Shown here piece after piece: positions 8,107 through 16,679 of a stretch of 64,000 bases of DNA (position 1 is its first letter; each line of letters opens with the position of its first letter). The stretch spans positions 1,736,001 to 1,800,000 of the forward strand of contig NZ_LT906468.1 in the NCBI RefSeq assembly GCF_900187125.1. The letters are read 5' to 3'. Both the position numbers and the translations under genes were made by a program. Source of the stretch: Sphingobacterium mizutaii (lineage in GTDB: Bacteria > Bacteroidota > Bacteroidia > Sphingobacteriales > Sphingobacteriaceae). The notes below the pieces were generated by a model. It searched no databases, was not told where the DNA came from, and saw nothing but the letters and a program-made list of their open reading frames with translations.

Positions 8107-8562
8107 TTAATAATCTCTTAACTCTTTGATCTTTTGGTGAGCTTCTAGTTGGGTGGCAAGCTGCTGCTGTAAAACGTCAATCAATTCCTGAAATTCATCC
8201 AAGCAATCGCTGAGTATTTCTTTATAAGTTTCTTTGAATTCATCTTCTCCCTTTTCGCAACTTTCTAGAATGGCTTGCGAAATGGAAGGGGAAATGGCTG
8301 ATTTGATATCCATCCATATCCTGAATATTTTTCCTGTCAAGTTACTGTCCTCAGTGGGTTCTTGACCATACCGCTCCAGGTATGGACTTAATTCAGTGAT
8401 AAATTGGCGTGACTGCTCTATGTATTGCCTGAATAGTTCTTGCAATTCGCGAAGATTTGCATCACCCGCAATTTCTATGGCTTTTTCATAGCCCTTAATC
8501 CGATCATTATTGATCTCAACGGCTCGGTTGACCAGATCTATTTTCTTTTCGTTATTGTCCAT
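8107..8562 (-). CDS. DUF2383/PA2169-family four-helix-bundle protein
   Basis: The predicted product is 151 residues, all helical, with four amphipathic helices. DRIKGYEKAIEIAGD, LRELQELFRQYIEQSRQFITE and the final glutamine-rich helix match ferritin-like DUF2383 proteins of the PA2169 type. No full di-iron ExxH set is obvious, so metal binding is uncertain. I start at the ATG at 8562 (MDNNEKK); an upstream in-frame ATG at 8592 adds MVHWLLNRTA, which does not fit the helix pattern. Relatives are often expressed in stationary phase or stress, consistent with the neighbouring genes. Confidence 0.8.
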   Translation of the reverse strand: MDNNEKKIDLVNRAVEINNDRIKGYEKAIEIAGDANLRELQELFRQYIEQSRQFITELSPYLERYGQEPTEDSNLTGKIFRIWMDIKSAISPSISQAILESCEKGEDEFKETYKEILSDCLDEFQELIDVLQQQLATQLEAHQKIKELRDY

Positions 8563-8662
8563 TGCTGTTCGATTTAGTAACCAATGAACCATGTAAGGAG
8601 TTGATAAGTTTTAAGTTTTTCATTTTCAAGTATTTGTACTCAGTGGAATGAGTTAATACTTG

Positions 8663-9703
8663 TTATTTTTGAGCCCCAATTATTTTTATTAATCTAGCTT
8701 TGATCCTCTTTTCCTTTTCGCTAGCCGAACTTTCCTTGTTATACTTGATCCAGTTTCCTAATGTTCCCATTTCATAATCACTAATCAATTTTGGGTGGAT
8801 ATAATGTTTCAGGGCCACTGATTTGCTATTACCTAATTTTTTGGCCACAGTTTTTATAATTTCCTGTGCATGCAATTTTCTAAGTTTGGGATCTTCAGCA
8901 TATTCACTGTTTAAAAATAGTTCTAAGCATAAAAAACAGGCATTCCAAGTCCTAAAAGTTTTGCAGGTTATATGTTTTTGATAAACCTGGTACAAATATT
9001 CATTCAAATGTCCAGAATCCAATTGATGGACTTGCTGGTTTTGATCCTCAAATTGGAATAATTGCTGTCCAGGAATCGACTTTACTTTCTTTAATATCTG
9101 AGCAAGCCTCTTTGCGGTAAGGTTCTTTTCCTGAGGAACCCCTTTTTTACCTATATATTTAAACGTGATTTTATTTTTATCAATGGAAAGATGTCGGTTT
9201 TTTAAGGTTGTCAAGCCATAGGAGCCGTTCGTTTTTTCGTAAAATTGATTTCCTGCGCGCATGGAGGTTAGATCCATGATCTGCAAGGCTAAGGCTGTTA
9301 CTTTTTGGAGGTCGATTTCTTTTCGTCTGAGGTCCCGTTTGATCCGTTTTTTTAAACTACTTAGCCCTTTAGCAAAGGGGAGAAGCATGGCAAATTTATC
9401 TTCCTTCCTCAAGGCATTCCATTTCGGGTGGTAAATATATTGTTTTCTTCCTTTTATATCGTACCCCGTAGCTTGAAGATGACCTGATTTATAAGGACAG
9501 ATCCAGACGTTTTCCCAATTCGGAGGGATGACCAAAGAAGAAATTCTAGCTAGTGTTTTCGGGTCAGAAATAATTTTTTTCTTTTGGTCAACAAAGGAAA
9601 ACCCCTTACCCTTTTTTATTCTTGAAAAGCCGGTAATATTACTGTCAACATACTTAAGGCCTTTAATCTTATCGATCGAACTATGGGTAAAGGATTTTTC
9701 CAT
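8663..9703 (-). CDS. DNA topoisomerase IB (poxvirus-like)
   Basis: Type IB topoisomerase, 346 residues, which relaxes supercoils through a 3'-phosphotyrosine intermediate. The N-terminal beta domain carries SLVIPPNWENVWICP. In the catalytic domain Arg149 lies in TSMRAGNQ, followed by YGLTTLKNRH, Arg251 in TFRTWNA and the nucleophile Tyr301 in LGNSKSVALKHYIHP. The length is normal for bacterial homologues. The stop of the small hydrophilic gene lies 30 bp upstream, so the two are probably co-transcribed. Confidence 0.93.
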   Translation of the reverse strand: MEKSFTHSSIDKIKGLKYVDSNITGFSRIKKGKGFSFVDQKKKIISDPKTLARISSLVIPPNWENVWICPYKSGHLQATGYDIKGRKQYIYHPKWNALRKEDKFAMLLPFAKGLSSLKKRIKRDLRRKEIDLQKVTALALQIMDLTSMRAGNQFYEKTNGSYGLTTLKNRHLSIDKNKITFKYIGKKGVPQEKNLTAKRLAQILKKVKSIPGQQLFQFEDQNQQVHQLDSGHLNEYLYQVYQKHITCKTFRTWNACFLCLELFLNSEYAEDPKLRKLHAQEIIKTVAKKLGNSKSVALKHYIHPKLISDYEMGTLGNWIKYNKESSASEKEKRIKARLIKIIGAQK

Positions 9704-9733
9704 TTTTTAATTAATGATTCCGGAGAACCTTAA

Positions 9734-9913
9734 TCAATTCTCCCTTTTATCATTCACTTGTTTGCCAGAGTTTCCAGTCGCTTCTGCTTTTGAATTACTA
9801 TCTGACTTAGTACTGTCTTTTGATGGATCTGCTTTAATGTTGGTACTTCTGGAATCCAAAGTGTTTTTATTATGGGGATGTCTTTCAATAGGTGTATTTC
9901 CTTGTTTTTTCAT
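9734..9913 (-). CDS. Small hydrophilic, probably disordered protein (59 aa)
   Basis: The frame starting MKKQGNTPIERHPHNKNTLD encodes 59 residues rich in Ser, Lys, Asp and Asn (KADPSKDSTKSDSNSKAEAT) with no hydrophobic core, so it is probably unstructured. A near-perfect GGAGG lies five bases before the ATG, the strongest ribosome site I noticed in the window. It sits directly upstream of topoisomerase IB on the same strand, 30 bp away. I do not recognise the family; composition resembles small stress-induced hydrophilic proteins, but that is only a resemblance. Confidence 0.6.
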   Translation of the reverse strand: MKKQGNTPIERHPHNKNTLDSRSTNIKADPSKDSTKSDSNSKAEATGNSGKQVNDKREN

Positions 9914-10004
9914 ATTGCCTCCAACGCTGTGTTAATGGAAAAACACTTGAAAAAAGAATAAGTTTATAGTTTAAATACCTGTTTTATCGGAATAAATACT
10001 TAAA

Positions 10005-11096
10005 TCAAGAATGGATGTAATTTGCTGTATCCAAGTAAGATAGCCAAAAAGCTAAATTACTTTCCGCTCCTTGGTTCTTGTTTACACCATATTCTTCCAA
10101 GCCATCGTAGCAAGCCATGTTTTGGAAATCAAATAAGACTTCTCCTTTTATGTTGTTCCCTAAAAACCAAGAGAAAGTTTCTAGGATTCTTTCTTTATAA
10201 TTTATCCTAATTGCATGATGTTGAAGCTCTTCGTAAAGCATAATTGTACTGCTCACTTCAATGGGTTGTTGACCGAAATCACTGCAAATACCTTCCTTTT
10301 TTAACCAATTAATATTTCCAATACTTGAAAAATAACCTTTTCGAAAAATAACCTGATCTAAAAAAGCACTGCTTGCCAATCCTATTTTTTCCATTTCCTT
10401 GTTTCCAAAATAGCGCGATGCTCTTAAGATACTCATGGGGAGGATCGCATTGTCATAAGAAATGACTTCTTCAAACCAATGCCAATCTTCATTTTCTGCT
10501 GCTTTATATTCGTCCATAAGAAATTGACAGGAACCTTCAAGTTGTTTTCGGATTTTCATATCCTCTGGATATTTTTCGAGATAGTGTAGCAATCCCAAAA
10601 TTTGGTAGCCTACAGCTCGTGCAGATTTGCAATCTGCCATGTGAGGATAGGATCTATCAAATAATTCCTTGGCTATAGGATGATAATTGGCAATTTCTTT
10701 TTTTGAAAGCAGAAATCCTAGGGCCCAAATTGTCCTTCCAAAGCTGTCATCCGATCCTATGTGCTCGATGAACTGTAGATCAAAGGACATGAAGTTTCTA
10801 AAGATCCCGTCTTCTTTCTGTGCATAATGGATAAATCCCAGGAAATTACTGATGTATTTATTTCTATAACTGGGTTCTAATTGATGATATGCCTTGCAGA
10901 ATAATAGCAAAGCCCTGCAGTTATCATCCAAACAATAACCATGATGGTAATTCGGGATATTGAATTTGGCATGTTGAAGGATACCGGTCGGGGTCGTCAA
11001 AATTTCAATATAAGGAAACTCTAATTTTGGAACCCGATCAAAAAATGTCTTGACTATCTTTGAATAGCACTTATTATCTACCTGAATTTCCTCCAT
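10005..11096 (-). CDS. Glycosyltransferase-associated (alpha/alpha)6 protein
   Basis: The product has 363 residues without signal peptide or membrane segment. Repeated amphipathic helix pairs and the N-terminal signature TPTGILQHAKFNIPNYHHGY followed by CLDDNCRALL identify the (alpha/alpha)6-toroid-like protein commonly found beside GT4 glycosyltransferases. Acidic and aromatic loops (DDNCRA, HIGSDDSFGR, EDWHWFEE) suggest a carbohydrate site, but whether it is a hydrolase, phosphorylase or accessory factor is unknown. It lies 12 bp after the GT4 gene in a two-gene operon, facing away from GH130. Confidence 0.75.
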   Translation of the reverse strand: MEEIQVDNKCYSKIVKTFFDRVPKLEFPYIEILTTPTGILQHAKFNIPNYHHGYCLDDNCRALLLFCKAYHQLEPSYRNKYISNFLGFIHYAQKEDGIFRNFMSFDLQFIEHIGSDDSFGRTIWALGFLLSKKEIANYHPIAKELFDRSYPHMADCKSARAVGYQILGLLHYLEKYPEDMKIRKQLEGSCQFLMDEYKAAENEDWHWFEEVISYDNAILPMSILRASRYFGNKEMEKIGLASSAFLDQVIFRKGYFSSIGNINWLKKEGICSDFGQQPIEVSSTIMLYEELQHHAIRINYKERILETFSWFLGNNIKGEVLFDFQNMACYDGLEEYGVNKNQGAESNLAFWLSYLDTANYIHS

Positions 11097-11108
11097 CTTG
11101 ATAAGGAA

Positions 11109-12311
11109 TTAAGAAGAAATCAATTTCTTTGATTTTCCAGGATCCAAGAACTTTAATGTCTTGTCTTGGTTTTCCATGCTTTGTACTTTAGATTTTGGAG
11201 CATTGATAGCAGAAATTAAACTTAAATGTTGTTTTCCTACATTCATCCAGGACATCGCTTTTCCAAAGTTTTCCGCCCTTTGCTGATAGCTTTCCATGAG
11301 TTTGGGATCTTCAATCAGATTGTTGATGCATGTTGCCAATCCTTCTACATCGTTAAAATCAAATAACATTCCTCGATTCTCATCCAATAGATCCTTAGCA
11401 TACCAATATGGGGTGGAAATTATGGCTGCACCAGCGCCAAGGGCAAAGGATAGCGTGCCACTGCTCATTTGACTTTCATTTGGATAGGGGGTAACATAGA
11501 TGTCACAAGCTTTTAAATACTGCTGTAAGGTTTCATCACTGACAAAATGGTTCACGAAGAATACCTTGCCTGAAAGCTGGAGCTTGCCAGCTTGTTGCAT
11601 CAAACTATTTTTGTAAGTATCGCCTTCTTCCTTCAAAACATTCGGATGGGTTGCCCCAAGGATTATATACACGAAGTTATCTGAGCGTATTTTTGAGGTC
11701 GCTTCAATGGCAATTTCATAACCTTTATTCCTACCCAAAAGTCCAAAGGATAACATTACGATTTTGTCCTCGAGTCCTAAAATCGTTTTGGCTTCTTCTT
11801 TTGTTGATTTAAAATTAGGAACACCATGTGGAATCAGGCTAAGCCGATCAGAATTGATATGGTAAACTTTTTCCAGCATATCGATCCCTCGTTGCGTCAT
11901 TACAGTGATTTTATCGCTCAGAATGCTTAATTTCTGAATGACGTTAAACTCCATTGGATTTGGATTTTGAAGGATGGTGTGCAAATTAGTTATGATGGGA
12001 ACATTTATCCGTAAGATAAAATCCAAAATATATTCCCCTGCCTCCCCACCAAATATTCCATATTCATGCTGTAGGATACAGCACTGATACATTTGTTGGT
12101 TTGCCCACTCTGCCGATTCCAAATAGTCTGATTTCTCATTTCTTCTTATTGTTCTTTTCACCTCAGGAGGAAAGCTGGTCTCTGTCCCGTCCGTAATAGC
12201 AATAACCTCAACTTCATTGGAATGGTCCAAAATAGATTGGAACAAATCATGCGTAAAAGTTGCTATCCCACATTTCCTAGGCGGATAGGTGCCAATAATC
12301 AAAATTTTCAT
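11109..12311 (-). CDS. GT4-family glycosyltransferase
   Basis: A 400-residue GT-B retaining glycosyltransferase. The N-terminal half starts MKILIIGTYPPRKCGIATFT, with the typical nucleotide-fold opening. The C-terminal half carries MLSFGLLGRNKGYEIAIEA and a donor-site region FALGAGAAIISTPYWYAKDL, where the usual ExGxxGxP is replaced by an A-G-A-A-I form; the family is variable there. AGGA lies about six bases before the ATG at 12311. With the (alpha/alpha)6 protein and the divergent GH130 it forms a conserved-looking trio. Donor sugar unknown; mannose is a guess from the GH130 neighbour. Confidence 0.85.
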   Translation of the reverse strand: MKILIIGTYPPRKCGIATFTHDLFQSILDHSNEVEVIAITDGTETSFPPEVKRTIRRNEKSDYLESAEWANQQMYQCCILQHEYGIFGGEAGEYILDFILRINVPIITNLHTILQNPNPMEFNVIQKLSILSDKITVMTQRGIDMLEKVYHINSDRLSLIPHGVPNFKSTKEEAKTILGLEDKIVMLSFGLLGRNKGYEIAIEATSKIRSDNFVYIILGATHPNVLKEEGDTYKNSLMQQAGKLQLSGKVFFVNHFVSDETLQQYLKACDIYVTPYPNESQMSSGTLSFALGAGAAIISTPYWYAKDLLDENRGMLFDFNDVEGLATCINNLIEDPKLMESYQQRAENFGKAMSWMNVGKQHLSLISAINAPKSKVQSMENQDKTLKFLDPGKSKKLISS

Positions 12312-12479
12312 AAAAATCCTTTTGCAAATTGTTTATAACTAATTCTTTACTACTTGTTGAACATCCAGTAAGATGAAATTGTTCAGATTTAAGCCCAATA
12401 AAAATTAAATATGACAAAGATTAAACAAGACCTCTTTTTAATCGTTATAAATAAGTTGTTGGCTTATAATTAAATTGAT

Positions 12480-13955
12480 ATGGGAATTACAATAAACAGA
12501 AAGAATATATTATTCAAACCTAAGTTGGATAGGGTATTAGCTCGTCGTTTCAACCTATCTCCAGAACGTTCTAAAAGAATTATTGAAAGAGTACTGAATT
12601 TAAGCGATGTAAAAAAGAATGAGTTGATTACCCAGATTTTAAGAAATTATGCCCGAAGACATCGCAGTGTAATCAATATTTTAGAAAGAAACTACAAGCT
12701 GAAGGCTCAAGAATTAAAAGACCTAAAGATCGATACCAAGAAATTGACCGAGGTCGAAAAATTACTGATTGGCTCCTTCTTTACCATGGAATATTCCATC
12801 GAAGCTGCCGCTTATTTTAACCCTTCGATCGTATTTTCACCTGATCAATCCCAAACACATGAAGGCGAAAAAAGGGTAGTGCTAAGTTTCAGGGCAGTTG
12901 GGGAAGGGCATTTATCTTCCATAGTCTTTCGTTCAGGGATCATCGATAAGAATTTAAACATTGAACTCGATGAGGTAGGCATTTTATTGGACAAGCCTAA
13001 GCATGTTAAAAATTATCGCTATAAAAAGGACGATTTTATTGAAAAATTGATGCAGATGCATTGGGTAGACGAGGATTTAACTAAAATCATAGAAAGCAAA
13101 TTGACGGATTCATTTACCTATGATGAATTGTTGCGTTTTGTTAAAGAAATCGAGGAAGAAAATGAATTGACCCATGATAACCAGATTTTGATGCACCAGA
13201 TCATGTGGTTGGCTTCTTCACATTATGAGATTTCTTATTCCTTGGATACTTCTATTTCAGAACGAGTAATCTTTCCTATCAGCGATACCGAAAAGAATGG
13301 AATTGAAGATGCCCGTTTTGTAGCCTATAAAAGTGAAAAAGGCAATATAACCTATTATGCTACCTATACGGCTTATGATGGTCATTCTATTCTTCCAAAA
13401 CTGCTCTCAACCAAGGATTTTATCAATTTCAAAGTGCAGCCTATCAATGGTAAGATCGCCAATAAGGGTGCTGCTCTTTTTCCAAGGAAGGTCAATGGCA
13501 AATACGTCATGCTCTGTCGGGTGGATGGTGAAAATAGCTATGTGTCTTTTTCGGATTCTATTACCAATTGGCACGATGAAATCCATCTGGTTGCCGAACC
13601 TGAAAGCCCTTGGGAATTTATACAAGTCGGCAATTGTGGATCGCCTCTTGAAACGGAAAAGGGCTGGTTGGTTATCACCCATTCTGTAGGACCCATGCGC
13701 GAATATGTGATCGGAGCAATGCTGCTCGATTTGCATGATCCTACTAAGGTCTTGGGGAAACTAAAGGAACCCCTTCTATTTGCCAATGAGGAGGAGAGAA
13801 ATGGATATGTGCCAAATGTACTCTATTCCTGTGGGCAGATCATCCATAACAATCAATTGATCCTGCCGTATGCCTACTCTGATCATGAGTCGACCTATGC
13901 AACAATCTGTCTCGAGGAACTGCTCAGCACGTTATTAGAGGAGGGAAATCCTTAA
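12480..13955 (+). CDS. GH130-family glycoside hydrolase/phosphorylase
   Basis: A 491-residue cytoplasmic protein with a helical N-terminal extension of about 100 residues before the five-bladed propeller of GH130. Motifs include FNPSIVFSPDQ, LSFRAVGEGHLSSIVFRSG (136-154), GIEDARFV (274-281, the catalytic Asp region of the family), and GNCGSPLETEKGWLVITH. GH130 enzymes act on beta-mannosides, by phosphorolysis or hydrolysis. The long form with N-terminal helices is the one usually found beside GT4 genes, as here, rather than in mannan-utilisation loci. Divergent from the GT4 gene over 168 bp. Confidence 0.85.
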   Translation: MGITINRKNILFKPKLDRVLARRFNLSPERSKRIIERVLNLSDVKKNELITQILRNYARRHRSVINILERNYKLKAQELKDLKIDTKKLTEVEKLLIGSFFTMEYSIEAAAYFNPSIVFSPDQSQTHEGEKRVVLSFRAVGEGHLSSIVFRSGIIDKNLNIELDEVGILLDKPKHVKNYRYKKDDFIEKLMQMHWVDEDLTKIIESKLTDSFTYDELLRFVKEIEEENELTHDNQILMHQIMWLASSHYEISYSLDTSISERVIFPISDTEKNGIEDARFVAYKSEKGNITYYATYTAYDGHSILPKLLSTKDFINFKVQPINGKIANKGAALFPRKVNGKYVMLCRVDGENSYVSFSDSITNWHDEIHLVAEPESPWEFIQVGNCGSPLETEKGWLVITHSVGPMREYVIGAMLLDLHDPTKVLGKLKEPLLFANEEERNGYVPNVLYSCGQIIHNNQLILPYAYSDHESTYATICLEELLSTLLEEGNP

Positions 13956-13956
13956 T

Positions 13957-14556
13957 TTACTTTTGTAAAATCCCTTCGATCAAGGATTTCCATTGTGGAT
14001 AAGAGGCTCCTAATTTTGCACCTAAGGCAACAAAAATATTCCTTAATCGGTCCAGGATGGAATCAAGCTCCAAGTTCATGATTTCATTCCTTCCAAAATA
14101 GGAGGCCTCAACGGTCTTGCCATCTCGCTTCACCTGAAAGCTCGATGTCGCCATGTTTTTAAAGAAATGTTTGGTTTCATGATCATGATCTTGATGCGGC
14201 ATAAAACTTGGCCTTAGAGTAAGCGTAATCAAGTCATGTTCAGTATCAGAAGATTCATTGATCTGTTCTATTTGAACATAATCGTAACCTGAAGTACTCC
14301 ATAGTCCAGGTCCGGGAATATCTATCTTAACAAAATCGCCTTCTTGCGGCCTTTCTTCAGAATGTTTGCCAAAGGCATCTAAGTGCTCGAAGGTCGAAAC
14401 GGGAACCTTTGCTACCTCATTCCAATTATTGATAGCCAATAGTCTGTTCTTTGCCTCTAAATAAAAGTTCTTAGCTAGAATTTCATTCTCGAATTCCACG
14501 GAATCGGAGATATCCATATCCTTTCCTTCATGCTGTGCTGGAATTAAATGTTTCAT
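13957..14556 (-). CDS. Hypothetical protein (199 aa)
   Basis: I do not recognise the family. The protein is soluble, acidic and mixed alpha/beta, without signal or membrane segments. A central stretch (PGPGLWSTSGYDYVQIEQI, ITLTLRPSF) looks like a beta-rich domain and is followed by a His/Asp cluster (PHQDHDHETKH), then a C-terminal helical part. The stop lies one base after the convergent GH130 stop. Codon use resembles its neighbours, so a genuine gene is likely. Confidence 0.7.
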   Translation of the reverse strand: MKHLIPAQHEGKDMDISDSVEFENEILAKNFYLEAKNRLLAINNWNEVAKVPVSTFEHLDAFGKHSEERPQEGDFVKIDIPGPGLWSTSGYDYVQIEQINESSDTEHDLITLTLRPSFMPHQDHDHETKHFFKNMATSSFQVKRDGKTVEASYFGRNEIMNLELDSILDRLRNIFVALGAKLGASYPQWKSLIEGILQK

Positions 14557-14639
14557 CTCATTGTTTTTACTTGAATAACAATTTACAAAACTAAAAGTTG
14601 ATTTTTTTCAATCCGCTAGTTATTATATTAAGGTTTTTG

Positions 14640-14990
14640 GTGTGTATCATTTACTGAACCCCCAGAGGGGGTGGAATCTTTGTAGAGCAATTATGGATAA
14701 TAAAGGATAACCCCTAGTGGGGGTGAAATATTTTTCAATAATTCCCGTTCATGTGGTCAAATTAAATAAGAAATAGTTTGCTCATCTTGCGATTCGCAAT
14801 GACCCCAATCCCATAAAAAAAAAAAAATAGATTCTTCGCTGCACTCTGAATCCCTCTCTGAGAAACTCCCAATTCTGAACGGTCAGTGAAGAATCTGTAC
14901 GTAAATGCCCCACACGTTCTGTCATCATCCATCGAAGATGGATGACCTGTTCGTTATTTCAATCATTGTTTGTATTGTTCCGAGAAAATC
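14640..14990 (+). repeat. Dispersed structured repeat, copy B
   Basis: The module order matches copy A: two small GC hairpins followed by TGGAATCTTTGTAGA and TGAAATATTTTTC, an ATAGTTTGCTCATCTTGCGA block, then the AGATTCTTC arm (14829-14837) pairing with GAAGAATCT (14888-14896). The variable hairpin (14926-14944) has an 8-bp stem CATCCATC/GATGGATG with loop GAA, different in sequence but not in form from the other copies. The terminal ATCCTTCC palindrome of A and D is degenerate here. Confidence 0.75.
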
Positions 14991-15280
14991 GTGCCTCAGT
15001 TTGACACTGGAAAGAAAGCTTTTTTTGCTTTAAGCTGTACACCTCAGCACCTTCCTGAAAATTTTGTAAAAACTCTAAATCTCCAAAATGGATCATGTTC
15101 TTCGGGTCTGCTTTTGCTCATGTTCGAGGCATATTCGGAAAATTCAAAATGTGTCTCGAATAAGACCCAAAGGAAAGCCATATTATCTGTTTTATCCCAA
15201 GTATGCTTTTATCAATCTTTTAACAAAGATTGTTGTTAAATATTGTTGGAAAAGCTCGGCTTGGTTCGGGTTGTTTATTA
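14991..15280. other. Gene-free stretch
   Basis: Two overlapping open frames cross this region on the plus strand but have no recognisable domain or ribosome site, and they run into the terminator of the opposite-strand efflux operon. The segment near 15120-15170 (TTCGAGGCATATTCGG, TGTCTCGAATAAG) is related to the palindromic element at 44029-44131. Nothing else is seen. Confidence 0.6.
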
Positions 15281-15316
15281 AAAAACATAGGTCTGGAGTT
15301 TTAATTCCAGACCTAT
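15280..15316 (-). terminator. Intrinsic terminator of the metal-efflux operon
   Basis: On the minus strand an 11-bp perfect stem (ATAGGTCTGGA with TCCAGACCTAT, 15287-15297 and 15306-15316) is followed immediately by GTTTTTTA. It sits 27 bp past the adaptor stop codon. Confidence 0.85.
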
Positions 15317-15343
15317 GATGTTTATGTTGTTTAATTTAATGGT

Positions 15344-16675
15344 TTAGTGGCTATGGCCAACTGTACCTACCATTTTAGCATTGATAAAGAATGCATTCTT
15401 TACTACGATCTTGCTGTTAGCTGGTATTTCAACTACTGGGGTAATACCGGTATAACCCATACTAGAAACACCCCTTAGCACCTCTATTTTTTCAAAATTA
15501 ATAGATTTCGAGTGTTCAGCATGATCATGTTCTTCACCTTCCTTATGGACATGGGGTTCTTCAGGATGATCGTGTTCGCCTGCGTGGTCATGTTCCTCGC
15601 CAGCAGCATGTTCATGATCTTCATGTTCTGCTTCGGGTTTTTTATCGGTTTCGATAAATATAAAGGTTTTACCTTCAGACTCTACAATGGCTTCATCGGG
15701 AACTGCTGCGGTTGTTACATCTTCCACGCTGATGGAACCTGAAGTATTCATGCCATCAATGAGGCCTGATTTATCTCCAACCACCATACTGTGGATAGCT
15801 ATGGTCTTGCTTTCGTTTTCAAAAGAAGCACCAATTTGGGAAATCTTGGCGGTGTAGATTTTGCTTGGATTGTTCGTGGTCGTGAAACTGATTTCTTGGC
15901 CTACCTTTAACTTCGGCAGATCCCTTTCGAATACCTGCAGATCCAGATGGATCATGCTGTTGTCCACAACCTCAACTATAGGAGAGGAGACATCCACATA
16001 ACTGCCCAGTTTCGCAAAAATATTGGATACGACTCCATTGATCGGACTGCTAATTGACAATGCCGATCGCAAATTGCTGGTTGAAATGGCATTCGGGTTA
16101 ATTCCCAACAATTGGAGTTGTTTTGCAGAAGAAGCTTTTTTGGTCCTCAAGATATTCAGGTTGCTCACCGCATTCTGAAGGTTTCTTTTGACTCCAGCAT
16201 TGCCCGCATTAAGCTCTTGCTGGCGCTGAAGCTCCTGTTCAGCCGCCTGAATCTCATTATTTGCATTCAGATAATCTTCTTGCAATTGGATGAATTGCGG
16301 ATTGATAATGGTCGCAATGGTTTGCCCTTTTCTGACATGATCGCCTAATTGAACATTCAGTGATTGGATCACACCTCCATAAAGGGGAGTCACATTGGAA
16401 CGGTTATTATTGGGTACATTCAAAACCCCATTGGCTGTGATTCGCGCAGTAAGGTTTTTCTGCTCAATTTGTCCAAATTGAATGCCCACCTCTTTGATCT
16501 GCTCATCAGTCAGTGAGGTAATCGTCGTTTTTTCGGTGGCTCCATGTTCATGTCCATGGCCTTCTTCGGTTTCAGCAGATTTTTCCGAATTGCTAGAACT
16601 GCTATTACAAGAAGACAATATGCATGCAAAGCCTAGGCAGAATAGAAGGTATTTTGTTTTATTGATGGGTTGCAT
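15344..16675 (-). CDS. RND efflux periplasmic adaptor (CzcB/CusB-like lipoprotein)
   Basis: Membrane-fusion protein of a heavy-metal RND pump, 443 residues, linking the inner-membrane pump to the outer-membrane factor. The ATG at 16675 gives a lipoprotein signal (LLFCLGFACILSSC); the open frame extends to 16726, but that start would bury the signal. Domains: His-rich stretch (HGHEHG), barrel-sandwich hybrid around a coiled coil (ITANGVLNVPNN...NAAISTSNLRS region), beta-barrel, and a C-terminal region with a long His/Glu run (EDHEHAAGEEHDHAGEHDH), a likely metal-binding loop. It starts 5 bp after the RND gene stop, in the same operon. His-richness fits Zn/Co/Ni/Cd or Cu; the pump motif favours the former. 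Confidence 0.88.
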   Translation of the reverse strand: MQPINKTKYLLFCLGFACILSSCNSSSSNSEKSAETEEGHGHEHGATEKTTITSLTDEQIKEVGIQFGQIEQKNLTARITANGVLNVPNNNRSNVTPLYGGVIQSLNVQLGDHVRKGQTIATIINPQFIQLQEDYLNANNEIQAAEQELQRQQELNAGNAGVKRNLQNAVSNLNILRTKKASSAKQLQLLGINPNAISTSNLRSALSISSPINGVVSNIFAKLGSYVDVSSPIVEVVDNSMIHLDLQVFERDLPKLKVGQEISFTTTNNPSKIYTAKISQIGASFENESKTIAIHSMVVGDKSGLIDGMNTSGSISVEDVTTAAVPDEAIVESEGKTFIFIETDKKPEAEHEDHEHAAGEEHDHAGEHDHPEEPHVHKEGEEHDHAEHSKSINFEKIEVLRGVSSMGYTGITPVVEIPANSKIVVKNAFFINAKMVGTVGHSH

Positions 16676-16679
16676 AAGC

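Noticed and set aside
14970..15318. Two overlapping plus-strand frames
   Set aside because: No domain, no ribosome site, and they cross the terminator of the efflux operon.
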